A DNA stretch of 64,000 nucleotides from Calcarisporiella thermophila CBS 279.70 (taxonomy: Eukaryota > Calcarisporiellomycota), in assembly GCF_041956535.1 (NCBI RefSeq), contig NW_027192201.1, positions 222,060-286,059 of the forward strand, given 5' to 3'. The position numbers and the translations under genes are program-made. Numbering within the stretch: the stretch's first letter is position 1; every line of letters begins with the position of its first letter. The notes under the pieces are model-generated. The model was not told the origin of the DNA. It ran no database searches and saw only the letters and a list, made by a program, of their open reading frames with translations. Positions 10,942-22,260 of this stretch are shown one piece after another.

Positions 10942-11775
10942 CTATTGCAGTTTGCTCCATAGATCATTCAAGATGGAGGAGAGTTCGTTCACCCACTGGC
11001 GGGTCTTTTTGGCCGTTTTGCCCTCCAGCCTAGAACCAAACCGCTGCTCGAACTTATCGGGGTGGAAACGTAGTTGCTCTCGTCTTACTCTCCGCCTCCT
11101 TTCGTCCAAGGTGCCGCCTGCACTGAATATGAACTCCTCCACCGACTTGCTACCCAGCTCTTGCCCAACCACCGGCCACGGCACGTCCTCATATCGAATC
11201 ACCTGCAGCGCCGCGAGAGCCTCCCAATCCTTCTCAAATTGGGCGTGCTTCCTCTGCAGCTCTTCTTTGCGCTTGGCTCTTCGCGCCTCTTCTCTCTGCT
11301 TTTCCCTTAGCGCCTCCTCTGCCCGCCATCTCGCCTTCTGCTCCTCTCGTTCCCTCCTTCGCTTTTCCTCTCGCGCCTCCCGCTCTCGTCGCTGCCGTAT
11401 TTCCTCCGCATGTTTTCTCTCCCACATTCCTTGCACAATGTATTGTCTATAGCTCTCATCGTCCATTTCGTGGTCCCAATATTGATCATCCCAAGATGTG
11501 AACGACTCGTACCAGGCATCTTGGCCCTCATCCTCAGCAAGTGCATCAAAGATACGCTGATTCCAATCAGAATCCGCCTTGTGTGCCTGAGGAGGAGGGA
11601 TCCAGCCCTCTTCAAAATAAGCTGGTGTAGGCGGGGCTCTGGGAGGGGATCGAGACCGAGATCGGGATCTCGAGCGAGATCGCCGGCGATGTTTGTGCTT
11701 CTTACTCTTATGTCGTTTGCGCGGAGGCGATTCGTCGCGGGGAGGAGATTTGAATCGTAGTTTAGAGAGTGGCAT
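10942..11775 (-). CDS. NFKBIL1-like (IkBL) protein with RS-type N terminus
   Basis: Single exon, 277 residues. The N terminus is basic with RS dipeptides (RSRSRSRSRSRSPP at about residues 31-45), typical of nuclear speckle or splicing proteins. The middle (about 135-205) is a long charged coiled coil of Glu/Arg/Lys. The C terminus (about 210-277) matches the conserved NFKBIL1 end: VIRYEDVPWPV, then RRRVRREQLRFHPDKFEQRFGSRL and NELSSILNDLWSKLQ. The FHPDKF core recalls a J-domain HPD loop, but no full J domain is present. Animal NFKBIL1 is linked to mRNA processing; the same role here is an inference. No ankyrin repeats are visible, as expected for fungal members. Confidence 0.8.
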   Translation of the reverse strand: MPLSKLRFKSPPRDESPPRKRHKSKKHKHRRRSRSRSRSRSRSPPRAPPTPAYFEEGWIPPPQAHKADSDWNQRIFDALAEDEGQDAWYESFTSWDDQYWDHEMDDESYRQYIVQGMWERKHAEEIRQRREREAREEKRRREREEQKARWRAEEALREKQREEARRAKRKEELQRKHAQFEKDWEALAALQVIRYEDVPWPVVGQELGSKSVEEFIFSAGGTLDERRRRVRREQLRFHPDKFEQRFGSRLEGKTAKKTRQWVNELSSILNDLWSKLQ

Positions 11776-12108
11776 TGAGGTCAGCGGCAGGGAGTAGGAA
11801 ACCGAAAATCAAAGGAACCTATAATTCTTAATCTCAACTGCCTACGCCACAGAGTTCGGGTCTTTGATTTTGCAAACTTGACAGGCCGTAGCTGAGTTTT
11901 CTCGACCCATTAGACTCTCTCATCGGGAGCAAATTGTAAAATCAGAAAGTTGATATATTTCAAATCGTATAAAATTAACAGCGCATTTTAATACAAAAAT
12001 AGTCGTCTATAAATATAACTATGTATAGGCTTTTTTACAGCACTAGGCTGCTTTTTAGTAAAAGAGAGAGAGGGATGGTACGCCGAAAAATACAGGGGGA
12101 GAAAATCA
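11776..12108. other. Promoter side of NFKBIL1-like gene and 3' flank of the OYE gene
   Basis: 333 bp, AT-rich, between two minus-strand genes. Nothing specific recognised. Confidence 0.35.
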
Positions 12109-13354
12109 TTAACTAGTTTGGCGCAACGGCCTCGTGAGTTGGTATTGATTCGGCCATTTGACATCGGCACCCAGCTCAAAAGCTGCCCTCAATGTCCAGT
12201 TGGTGTTCCGCAAGAATTCCTGCCCGACCATAATCAAGTCGGCTTTTCCCTCCGCAATGATATCCTCTGCGAGCTGAGGGTCCACAATCCCACCGACAGC
12301 GCTGGTTTTGATCTCGGCGTTCTTCCGGATAGCCTCAGCGAAAGGCACCTGGTACCCGGCAGCCGTGGGCTTCTTTTCCTGCGAGATATTTCCACCCGAG
12401 GACACGTCAATCAGGTCCACGCCCACCTCCTTCAAGCGTTTGGCCAACTCGGTGCTGTGCTCCAGATCCCATCCTCCATTGCGTTGGGTCTCCGTCCAGT
12501 CCTTGGCACTCAACCGGAAGAAGACGACCTTGTCGGGAACAGCCGTGCGCACCGCTGTTGCGACTTCGATGGCAAGGCGCATTCGGTTCTCAAGCGAGCC
12601 GCCGTATTCGTCGGTGCGGGAGTTGGAGTTGCCTGACAAGAAGCTGTGGATCAAATAGCCGTGAGCTCCGTGAATATCGATGACATCAAAGCCGGCCTGG
12701 GCGGCGCGTCGAGCCGCCGCCCCAAAAGCCTCCGCCACCCTAGCGATTTCGTGCTTCTCGAGCTGCCTTGTTGCCGAATGCTTTGCGTCAAAAGGTTCGC
12801 TGGTGGGGCCCACAACCTGGTTGGGCCATCCTCCTCGTTCCTCCACTGCAAGCTTGTACCCGTCCTGTGGAGAATGCATTGAGGCCTTGCGTCCGGCGTG
12901 CGCAATTTGGATTCCGGCCAATGCCCCCTGAGAGTGGATGTAATCCACGATGCGCTTGAACGCCTCCATCTGCTCATCGTTCCAGAGGCCCAAATCTTCG
13001 GGAGAAATGCGCCCCTCGGGAAGCACTGCGGTCGCCTCGACGATGATCAGACCAGCGCCGCGAATAGCGAATTGAGCGTAATGCATGAAGTGGAAATCAT
13101 TGGGCACACCGTCTTTTGCGCTGTACATACACATTGGGCTGACTACAATCCTAGAGTAAGAGGCAACCAGGGTAAAGCGTCAGTCATCCATGGAAGAGCC
13201 TGCGTTCAGGAGGGGGGTTGAAGGCTTACTTGTTCTTGAAGGAGAGATCGCGGATCTTGATGGATTGGAAGAGCTGAGGTAGCTTGCCCGTGGTGTCAAA
13301 GGGCGTGCCGGGAGCAATTGTGTTAAGTAGAGGTGAAACGTATTTACCAACCAT
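12109..13354 (-). CDS. NADH:flavin oxidoreductase, Old Yellow Enzyme class III (YqjM-like)
   Basis: Exons 13354-13230 and 13150-12109; 388 residues. FMN-dependent ene-reductase of the TIM-barrel OYE family, reducing activated C=C bonds with NAD(P)H. Diagnostic residues: the exon junction gives KNKIVVSPMCMYSA, with the Cys and Tyr typical of the YqjM class; IQIAHAGRKAS; the substrate-anion pair in DVIDIHGAHGYLIHSFLS; NSRTDEYGGSLENRMRLAIEV; FRLSAKDW; DVSSGG; and the FMN phosphate loop SAVGGI...ADLIMVGQEFLRN. It ends WPNQYQLTRPLRQTS, slightly longer than bacterial YqjM. Physiological substrate unknown. The start at 13354 (MVGKYVSPLLNTIAPGTPF) is chosen because it lies just upstream of the conserved LFQSIKIRDLSFKN. 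Confidence 0.92.
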
Positions 13355-16170
13355 TGCGTTGATATAATTGTGGTACAGTCTGTTTTTCTTGTTTAAATGT
13401 GTTTTTTGTTGTTGTTGTTGATAGTGTTGCTCTTTCCATCTACCTTTTTATATATACGATATCTTTTGGTTTGCCCCCGAGCCGTGGTGGATGTGACTTG
13501 CATTACAAATTCAGGTTGCTGAAAAATTATTTTTGAATTACTCATCAATTTCTTTCCTGGGGTCCCTAACCTTTTTTTCGAATTGGCCCTATTAAATTGT
13601 TGCAACCAGGTAGAAAAATGACGCGACCTATTACCTGTGATTGAGAAATGATGGGAAATTGGCATCGGCTATACATTCTGAATAGCGGAAGCAGAGGAGA
13701 TGCCGAGATCAAGATTAAACCTTGAAAATCGGTCCCCATTTCATATGCTTCGCCATGGAACCCTTCCGAACTCAGTGTGTGTCCGCTCTCGGTAGGTGTT
13801 TTCGTATCTTTCTATTGGATTGCAAGAGAAAAAAAGTTAAGGGAAAGATAGTAGAGCCACTGGAACTATTCAGCTGGATTAAGCTCAAGAGGAGACCCCA
13901 CCACGACCATAAGTTAGACAGACAGATTAGATCCAAAAGGTGAGGTGAAGTGGCAAGCGGGTGGCGGTTTGTATCCACCTGGTGAGAAGCGGGCATGGGA
14001 GCAGAATTCAGATTTGTAGCGCCTGTGCGGGCTGCAGGACCTGTTAGTAGAAAGTGTGTATTTCTTCATGCTTCTATGAGGAACAAACACGAGAGCGGTG
14101 TTTCACTGCTCTATATGACCAGGAAAAAGACAAGTCTGATTGAGTAGAACGGACTGCAGTGGATCGGAAAAGTGGCCGAGGACACGCGACACGTCTCCAA
14201 CTGATTTACAGAAGCCAACCTAGGCATCTCTACCGAACCAACAGAGTGAAGGTGACGAGGGATACACGCCGCTCATGGATACTCTCCACCCTGAAAACAG
14301 TGTGGTATGAACGCCGCGGGAAGCACGGTATGTGACCCGGTAATATTCAGTTAAAATAAAGTGTGACGCAACTAGCGAGTAACCGTGGCTGGCGTGAACC
14401 AATGCTTGAACCAATGCATCTATTCGCGCTTTTATTGGGGATAATGCATTCAATATAAAGCTCTTATAAAGCACCATCCCCTCTCAATTTAAACGAAAGT
14501 AAGCTGTCCCTTGCTATATGGAAATTGCTTTTGTTGTATTTGTTAGTTTCGAATCATGTCTGTGACTACGTACTCATCTATTTGTCAGAACTTAAATGGA
14601 GACCATAGAAAATGGAATAAATCAATCGGAGTCCAAAGTTCCCCCTCTATCTTAAACTATCGTCCTCGCTTGTAGTCTTGAGCTTCTTTCTTGCTTGCCT
14701 ACCTCACGACGTTTCACGCATTCGTATTTACGGTCACTACGCTCTGTCGATGGCTAACCTTTGATTTGGAAGGTTATACATCCTTTCTTAGGAGTTAGGT
14801 AGTTAGGTAAAGTTTTCAAGAAAGAGCATTTCCGTGACGAACCTATAAATGCTCATTTTCTTCAACTTGCCATCTTAATGCAGAGCGACCGAGAGCCTGT
14901 AGCCGTGGTGTGTACAAACCTCCTGAAACTCTTGCGGGCCCATGAAATAGTATTTACGGACAGAGGGAAATTCTGAAAGGAGCTCTTCGAGATACTCTAT
15001 CGATGCACGAAACCTGGAACTGGTGCAAAGCTATGGATAATGTCACAAAATGTTATGTGAAGCAGAGGCACTGTGCTATTTCAAACGAAGACCCAATGGA
15101 TGGTGTCTAAACTCGCCACTATATTGGAGGAAGGCTTCAAGTTGAAGTCGAATGATGGTTATTCGATTCGAAGGACCTGTTTACGCCGCCATAGAAAGGT
15201 AGCGAATTGTGAAAAGGACTAGAAAGCTGGCGGTGATGTGAGAGGCTCGAAGGATACGATATAACCAAAGAAGTATGATGTGTGAGGAGACCCAAAACTT
15301 ATTTCATCTTTCTGTTGATACGATCATACAGGTATCCGGGTCTCGTGGAAAATTCGACTCTGATTCGGGCTCATATCTAGATGTGCCCGAAAATTCTCTA
15401 GTGTCGCGCGCATGAAGCAGCGTTAGCCAATCATGGACGTGAACATGAGCGCGTGAAACGCAGTGAGGTAGACAAGCAAGGGAGAAGTTCAAGACTACAA
15501 GAGAGGACGATAGTTTGAGATAGAGGGAAAGCTTGGACCGATTGATTTATTCCATTTTCTGGAGTATAATTATAATATAGTCAAGAGAATTATTCTTAAT
15601 ATTGTATTTTTTAAGGGTATATTAATACTGCTGCAGAGAGTTCTGAACCTATTATTCTTCCAAATCTAAATGCAGTATGTCTGATCAAGCTTGGAAACAC
15701 TCATATACTGTCCAAATCAACGATGGCGTAGTACGTAGTCACAGTAATTAAGATATGAAACTAACAAACCTAACGGGACTCGTTTGGCTCTATTCTTTCT
15801 CAAGGGCAGAGTGGTTGCTTGGGGGGAGGGGGTGGGGGTGAAGAAAGCGAACCATGCATCTAATTTGTGGTTGGGATTCCCAACCCTGCCATTTGGTAAG
15901 TTATCGCCCCGCTTGCTGCGGAAAGGAAATTTGCAACGATGAATCAGGATTAATTGTTTAGTAGGTGGCATGTAACAAGCAAATAACAAATCGATAACAA
16001 ACTCATATATTGTGATACAAACCATGTTGCATTGCATCCAAGCTGAAGATAAGAATTCTTTGTAGAAGTGGGGCCAAAAGGTCGAGAAGGAAAGATGGGT
16101 ATCTAGTATGGGTATCATCCACAAGGAGAAGAGAACAGCTATTTTAGGGTACGTTTGGTTTTTGATGTTG
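13355..16170. other. Long gene-poor stretch
   Basis: Nearly 3 kb with no open frame carrying a recognisable domain on either strand. A GTT-trinucleotide run lies at 13406-13421. An open frame at 15717-16124 (minus) begins with TTG and has no domain. Part (about 14640-15530) has mixed composition that could be decayed coding or transposon DNA, but I could not identify a source. Confidence 0.4.
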
Positions 16171-16178
16171 TATAAATA
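16171..16178 (+). promoter_or_regulatory. TATA box of the chorismate mutase gene
   Basis: TATAAATA about 190 bp upstream of the ARO7 ATG at 16360, followed by GC-rich and pyrimidine-rich leader sequence. Assigned by motif and position only. Confidence 0.5.
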
Positions 16179-16359
16179 AGGGGCCCTCCCTCTCCTTATG
16201 GTTGAAAGGGTCCACTTTGCGAATACTAAGCAACGAGCTGATCAGGTTGAAATTCTTGCATAACCACCGCCCTCACTTGTATTTATTTCTCGGCTCATGT
16301 TTTTATCTCTACGGTTCTTTTTCATCCTCCTGTTTCTCCTCATCTCCACTCCACACGTC

Positions 16360-17485
16360 ATGAACTTCCTCACCGAAGAACAAACCACCTTGGATCTCAA
16401 CAAACTACGCGATGTCCTAGTTCGCCTAGAAGATACTATCATTTTCGGTTGGTTGAATTGGGCCTAGTTTTCCACTTGTTCATTTCCCCACTGAATGATC
16501 TTGCTCATCCAAATCTCTCTCCATTCATAATTCCACTCGCTCTTAGATCTGATTGAAAGGGCCCAATTTGCGCGCAACGAGGTCATTTATCAAGTGGATG
16601 CCGAAGAATTTCAAGCACTGCCGGCGAAGAATCAGAGCTTCTTCGACTATTTCTTACATGAAGTAGAAAAGATGCATGGTAAGGTTTTTTTTTTTCATTG
16701 CTCGTACTTTTCGGCCTTCTTTTTGCCAGACTCTAAGAAAATTTGTGTTTTGATGTTGGCGACTAGCCACCGTTCGTAGGTACAAAAGGTAATCCACATC
16801 ATCGGCAGCAAAAAGAATGGCTCTGAGCCGCATTCCACTCACTGATACTTCTTCTGCATTAGCCCCGACGAATATCCTTTCACCAGCCCCCTTCCCGAGC
16901 CTATCCTTCCACCGATTGATTTCCCCAAAGTCCTCCATCCCAATGACATTAATGTTAATGCTGAAATCCGGCGCTTGTACCTTGAAAACATTGTCCCCGC
17001 TATCTGCCCGCCCGGGAATGACAAGAACTACGGAAGCGCGGCGCTAGGGGATGTGGAATGCCTGCAGGCCCTGAGCCGCCGTATCCATTATGGTAAGTGC
17101 ATAACGCGTGGGGCGGAGGAGGCCTTGAAGCTCAACCTCTGAGGCATGGATGTTGCTGGTAGGGAAATTCATTGCCGAGTCGAAATTCCGCAACTCGACG
17201 CAGCAGTATGTCGAGCTCATCCGACGTGAAGATCGAGCCGCCATCGAGGAGCTGCTCACCAACCGCGAGGTGGAGGCCAAGCTGCTAGAGCGGCTGCGCC
17301 TCAAAGCGCTGAACTACGGGCAGAGTCCCGAGGAGGAGCAGAAGGGCGAGAGCAAGCATCTGAAGATCCCCGTGGAGGTCGTGGTGCGTCTGTACGAGCA
17401 GTGGGTCATCCCGCTGACAAAAAAGGTCGAGGTAGAGTATCTGATGCAGCGGCTGAAGGGCACCGAGTGGGAGACGGGGCAGTAG
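16360..17485 (+). CDS. ARO7: Chorismate mutase (allosteric, fungal type)
   Basis: Converts chorismate to prephenate, the committed step to phenylalanine and tyrosine. Exons 16360-16447, 16547-16678, 16767-16788, 16863-17092, 17163-17485; 264 residues against 256 in yeast. Visible motifs: LDLNKLRDVLVRLEDTIIFDLIERAQ (active-site Arg), NQSFFDYFLHEVEKMH, VRRYKSPDEYPFT (effector-binding Arg pair), INVNAEIRRLYLENIVPAICP, ECLQALSRRIHYGKFIAESKF (active-site Arg and Lys), EVEAKLLERL (active-site Glu) and VIPLTKKVEVEYLMQRL (Thr and Glu). Active-site and regulatory residues known from yeast Aro7 all appear conserved, so tyrosine inhibition and tryptophan activation are likely. Exon 3 is only 22 nt and encodes the Arg pair; it was found by phase, and without it the reading frame breaks. 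Confidence 0.95.
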
Positions 17486-17510
17486 GCGTGGGGATGGGAG
17501 GAGTGTGTTG

Positions 17511-17818
17511 TCTTGTTCAATAGAGAATAAACTGTATCTTCTTCTGGATTCTGAAACCCAAACCGTGTTTTGCAAACTCTCCCTCAACCTTACAAAATGC
17601 GCACAATAACGTCAACGTGGGCTGGAATAAAACTGGCTAGGATTGCTCGCGCTGATTAGCTCTGTCTTGTTCAATAGAGAATAAACTGTATCTTCTTCTG
17701 GATTCTGAAACCCAAACCGTGTTTTGCAAACGCTCCCTCAACCTTACAAAATGCGCACAATAACGTCAACGTGGGCTGGAATAAAACTGGCTAGGATTGC
17801 TCGCGCTGATTAGCTCTG
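17511..17818. repeat. 154-bp tandem duplication (two copies)
   Basis: Copies at 17511-17664 and 17665-17818 are identical except for one base that I can see (T at 17579 against G in the second copy). The unit begins 25 bp after the ARO7 stop and holds an AATAAA at 17526 (second copy 17680), so the presumed 3' UTR and poly(A) signal are duplicated. The near-identity suggests a recent event. Confidence 0.95.
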
Positions 17819-19820
17819 CGTGTTTCTTTTAACCGGGTGTATACGTATTCCCGTGCAATCGGAGGGGCTGGCCTCCTCTTGTGCACATTTCGATTTCTTG
17901 GGCCTTCCGTAAACGAATAAAAATCCCGAGAGGGTGGGAGGGCCAGAGCTATTAAAAGGCTGCTTGCAAACAAGCGATTTTTTTTTTTTCGCTTTGGGGG
18001 GAGGCTGATTCCGTTGTGTGCTCGTCGAGGTTCGGCGAGAGGGGCCTCGTTTCTCACTCCGGCGGGCCCCGCAGCCTGGATGATTCTGTTTGGCGGCCTC
18101 GTCGCTGCACTCCGAATCTCGTTTGTGGCTTGGACCCAACTGACTCCCCCAAATCAACCTCCACGCCGGGCCATACACGCGAAGAGAAAATACGGTTTGT
18201 GTTCTGACAAGTCTCTTTTCTCGGGATGAAGAACACGCAAATGGGCACAGGATAAGGTTGTGGAGGTGATCCTTCAGCCTTTATCACCCGTTGTGCTATG
18301 TGCGCCGTCAACCTTGTCCCCCGAACCTTATCCAAACAGCACTGCGGCAATAGTGCTGGGCCGGACCCAAATCCCTGCCGGCGTGCGGGGGTGGGGGGAG
18401 CTTAGCACACAATAATGTAAAGAGGGAGGCTGAGCGGCAACCGGAGCTTATCTCTGGTGGATTGGGCCGAAATCGGGTCACAGCCCCCCGGCAGGCCGCC
18501 CTCCATCAGCTGGGGTGGAGCCAGAGCTGGGCAGTTGGGGGGAGGGGGGAGGGGGGGAGGCGAGCGCGCAGGATGCGGGGGGATTGGGGCGAGGGCAGGG
18601 GAGCACGGCCGGCTACGATTCGGCGCTGGTACAGGTGGTTGATGCTATGCGCTTGATCCACAAGCTAATCTTTTTGACAGTAGAAGCTTATCTACAATAA
18701 GCCATTTTAGGAGTCTCAAGACTAAGGTTCTGCATAATGTGCGTCACCGACTGTGATCTCCGATGGATCAGATTGAGCTGATGGGGGAGGCGAGCAGGGG
18801 GGCGAGAGGGCAGCGGCGGGAGGGGCGAGACGAGCATTCTGCGGGCGAAGCAAGACGCGGGCTGGTTTATTTTTTAATAAATCTGCAGGTAAATGCTGCT
18901 GACAACCCGCATACAGCCGGCCGCCTAATTAACTACCAAGATAGTATAATGTCGCCAAGTAATAGTAACCTAAAACACTCCAAGCGCAGGGGGAGGAAGA
19001 GGAAGCCCTTGGGGAGTGGCGGTGCAGCTGACTGAGGATTGCACCGTTTTTTTTTGTTGACTCGTGGAGGGATGCCCTTCGGAGAAGAAGAGAAGGGAAA
19101 AAAAAAACAAATGGTTGGGCCATCTGCCGTCAGCGACCGCCCAATGGTCATATTGGGTCGGCTGCAGGAGGAGGGGGGGCGGGCGACCGGCGCAGATGGC
19201 CGCTTGGGTCATGACGTGACCCCGGCCGAACGCCGCTTACTGGGTTAGTCAACGGGAGGGCGAGCAAGGTAGCAAAAACAAACAGGCCTGAGGGTGGTCG
19301 CGCGGATGGGGAGTGGAATATGCAATCTTAATGCCCTGCACGTCCGATCTGAAAGAATCAGGCTGAGTATCAACCGCTCAATAAGGATGAATAAGAAGAG
19401 TTTGCCGGAGCTCCAAAGTCTAATAATTTGACGCAAAAAAAAACTTTGAGTCACGCCTCTGAAACAGAAAGACTATGCAGCTTACCCTCCTCTCTGCTCC
19501 AATATATTGAGAAATATATAAGGCCCACCGTGCTGCTTGTTCTCGGGTTTCCTTCTGGTCCTTGCTTCCCCCACCCCCCCCCCATTTCTCCTCTTCTCCT
19601 AGCCTCATCCCCGGCCGTGCGCTCCCTCGCCGCCGCCGCGCCCCATTTGCCTCCCGTACTCCCCTTTCCTCGAGTCAGAGTTTGGTGATACCCTCGCCCT
19701 CCCCCTTCTCACGCGAGATTCCTCTATCCTCCCCCTCTGTGCCAGCGTTGCTCGACAAAAAAGTAAATAATTGCCACGTTTGAATTTCTGGCAATTCCGC
19801 CATCCCCCCCCATCTTTTGC
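17819..19820. other. GC-rich gene-poor stretch and promoter of the GATA-like gene
   Basis: Low-complexity G-rich DNA at 18370-18620 and 18775-18860 gives overlapping open frames in several registers, none with a domain. An AT-rich ATATATAAGG element at about 19513-19523 followed by pyrimidine-rich DNA is a plausible core promoter and leader for the gene starting at 19821. Confidence 0.45.
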
Positions 19821-21471
19821 ATGGCCGGTGCCGTTCAGCTGCTCTACGCGACAGAACCTAGCTGGCCTCTCTGTCTTGCCAGCCCAGCCAGCGTCGTGGT
19901 TGAAGGTGTGCGTTCAGGTGAAGATACCAAGACCGGAGCTTCGGCAGGCATGATACATAACCCAAAAGTAAGCTCTTGGGCCTCGTTCTGCCCCCATTGT
20001 CTGAGATATTCGCCCCCTGGCCCTGACTGACGCTGTTCTTTGGCCCATTTCCATTCCAGGCCTATAAACCATGGGAGGAGAAAAATTCCAGCCAGCCGCA
20101 CCTTGCCTTCCCCTCGCATGCCCGGCTATACACTGGCGCCGCGGTGTCGCCCATGGCCTCGACAGCGGCCGGATCGACGCAGCCGACTCTGGGCCCCGGC
20201 AGAGACTATCTGCCGATGCAGGGCCAGAAGCGTCCCGCAAGCTGCCCCTACTCGCCCATCTCCCCCTACTCCACCTCCCCTTATTCCCACTCGTCCAGCG
20301 AGCATTGGGCACCCATTGCGCTCCCCCCGGGCGTCCACCCACAAACCGTGCTTAGTTCCCCCGCCATCCCCCCCCGCGCCTGCCCCTCCCCATCCACAGC
20401 AGCCCCCCCCAAACAGCCCAGCAAGATGGCCATCTCCTCGCTGCTGAACACGCATCCTGAGGATTCCCCCCCTTTTCCCAAGANNNNNNNNNNNNNNNNN
20501 NNNNNNNNNNNNNNNNNNNNNNNNNNNNNNNNNNNNNNNNNNNNNNNNNNNNNNNNNNNNNNNNNNNNNNNNNNNNNNNNNNNNNNNNNNNNNNNNNNNN
20601 NNNNNNNNNNNNNNNNNNNNNNNNNNNNNNNNNNNNNNNNNNNNNNNNNNNNNNNNNNNNNNNNNNNNNNNNNNNNNNNNNNNNNNNNNNNNNNNNNNNN
20701 NNNNNNNNNNNNNNNNNNNNNNNNNNNNNNNNNNNNNNNNNNNNNNNNNNNNNNNNNNNNNNNNNNNNNNNNNNNNNNNNNNNNNNNNNNNNNNNNNNNN
20801 NNNNNNNNNNNNNNNNNNNNNNNNNNNNNNNNNNNNNNNNNNNNNNNNNNNNNNNNNNNNNNNNNNNNNNNNNNNNNNNNNNNNNNNNNNNNNNNNNNNN
20901 NNNNNNNNNNNNNNNNNNNNNNNNNNNNNNNNNNNNNNNNNNNNNNNNNNNNNNNNNNNNNNNNNNNNNNNNNNNNNNNNNNNNNNNNNNNNNNNNNNNN
21001 NNNNNNNNNNNNNNNNNNNNNNNNNTGGCCATCTCCTCGCTGCTGAACACGCATCCTGAGGATTCCCCCCCCTTTTCCCAAGACGAGCGCGACCAGAGCC
21101 CCCCGGCGAAACGGAGGCGCCCTCCGCAGACCCCCATTGCCGCCGCGCCCGCGCCCGCCGCCGATTCCACGTCTTCGCCCGCCAGTCGAGAAAAAAAGTC
21201 CATCTGCCGCTCATGCAAGAGCTCCCTTGAGGACGCCCCTGCCAAGCGTCGGGGCGTCAATGGGGTCAAGGACGAGCTCTGCAATCGCTGTGGCCTCCGC
21301 CTAGCTAAATCGCGGCGGTTTTGCCCAGATCTGCTCAACTGCTACTTCATTCCGAGCAAGAGCGAATACGCAGCCCTGAAGCGGATCGCGATGGTAAGCG
21401 GCCAGAGCCGTGTCGTGTGTCCGGTGTGTAGGATGAAGGAGTTGACGTATTTCATGCCATCTGACATTTAA
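19821..21471 (+). CDS. GATA-like zinc finger transcription factor, interrupted by an assembly gap
   Basis: Exon 1 19821-19967 (MAGAVQLLYATEPSWPLCL), exon 2 from 20060 in the same phase (AYKPWEEKNSSQPHLAFPSHARLY) through a Ser/Pro-rich region into the N run at 20484-21025, then open again to the TAA at 21469-21471. The zinc finger follows the gap: CRSC at about 21211, 21 residues, then CNRCGLRLAKSRR. The spacing (C-x2-C-x21-C-x2-C) is longer than the usual 17-20 and the normal TPxWR is replaced by DAPAKRRG, so it is an atypical GATA-type finger. A basic PPAKRRRPP upstream may be a nuclear signal. A GTAAGC after RIAM (21394) could be a donor, in which case the C terminus given (CPVC, ending MPSDI) would be wrong. 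Target genes unknown. Confidence 0.72.
20484..21025. other. Assembly gap (542 N)
   Basis: Run of N. The 57 bases before it (20427-20483) recur as the 58 bases after it (21026-21083), differing only by a C7 versus C8 run, so the two contig ends overlap. Confidence 0.98.
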
Positions 21472-22260
21472 TCTTTTTCCCTATGTACTTTAACCCTGCA
21501 AATGTGAAGACTTTAATAGTATTACTACGCCCTCATGGATATATACATCTCTCGTCGCTTTTCCTCTTCTCCTTCTATCTTCTATTTCTCTTCTATTTCT
21601 GATCCCTCCCTTTTTTTTATTCTTAGCCTTGCTCTTTAACCTTGTTTTTTTTTTTTCCCCCTCTCTCCCGCTTTCGCTTGCTCTTGTTTTGTTTTTTCTT
21701 CCTCCTCCTGTTTATACTGCCATCTCCTTTTGTTATCTCTTGATTCTCTCCTGTATTTTGTTTGATATTCTCCTTCTCACTCATAGTTTAGCTTAGCTTG
21801 TTAGTTTTCTCTGCACATGCACCTTCTTCCCCTTCCCTCCCCCCCCCCTTCCTACCCTTCCTCCTCCTTCTTCTCACCGCCTCCACAATATTGCTGATAT
21901 CCAATATGTTTTTCCTCCTGTGGTTAAGCTTTATACGTCTTAAGACAAACTGTAACCACTTTTTGTGTTTGGCAAAATATACCATGATCTCATGATTTTT
22001 GTGCCTTCAAATGCGGCACGAACTCTATTGGATTAAGGTTGCGAGTGATTTCGCACGTCTATTATGCATTGGCTATCAAGCTGATGGGTAAGGGGACAGA
22101 TAAAGCAACTCTAAAGGTAGTCAACTTGTATACTCCCACTCTCACACCACCACTCCCCTTTCCTCCTCCTTCCTCACGTCCTCCTCTCTCTCCCCCTCTC
22201 CCCCCCCCCCAAAAAAAAAAACAAACTACATTAATGGGAAACACCCAGTCCTCACTAACT
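21472..22260. other. Convergent intergenic region, pyrimidine-rich
   Basis: Between the stops of the GATA-like gene and the IleRS gene. Long CT-rich tracts at 21545-21870 and C-rich DNA at 22140-22210. Probable 3' UTR material; no coding support. Confidence 0.5.

Noticed and set aside
12118-12882. Plus-strand frames of up to 172 codons
   Set aside because: Antisense to the well-supported Old Yellow Enzyme gene.
15717-16124. 135-codon minus-strand frame
   Set aside because: Starts with a non-ATG codon, no family resemblance, and overlaps the ARO7 upstream region.
18457-19035. Several overlapping Gly/Arg-rich plus-strand frames
   Set aside because: G-rich low complexity opens three frames at once; none has a plausible protein.
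20126-21338. Long open frames on both strands across the N run
   Set aside because: They are open only because N codons cannot be stops; only the plus-strand frame with exon 1 phase and the zinc finger is supported.
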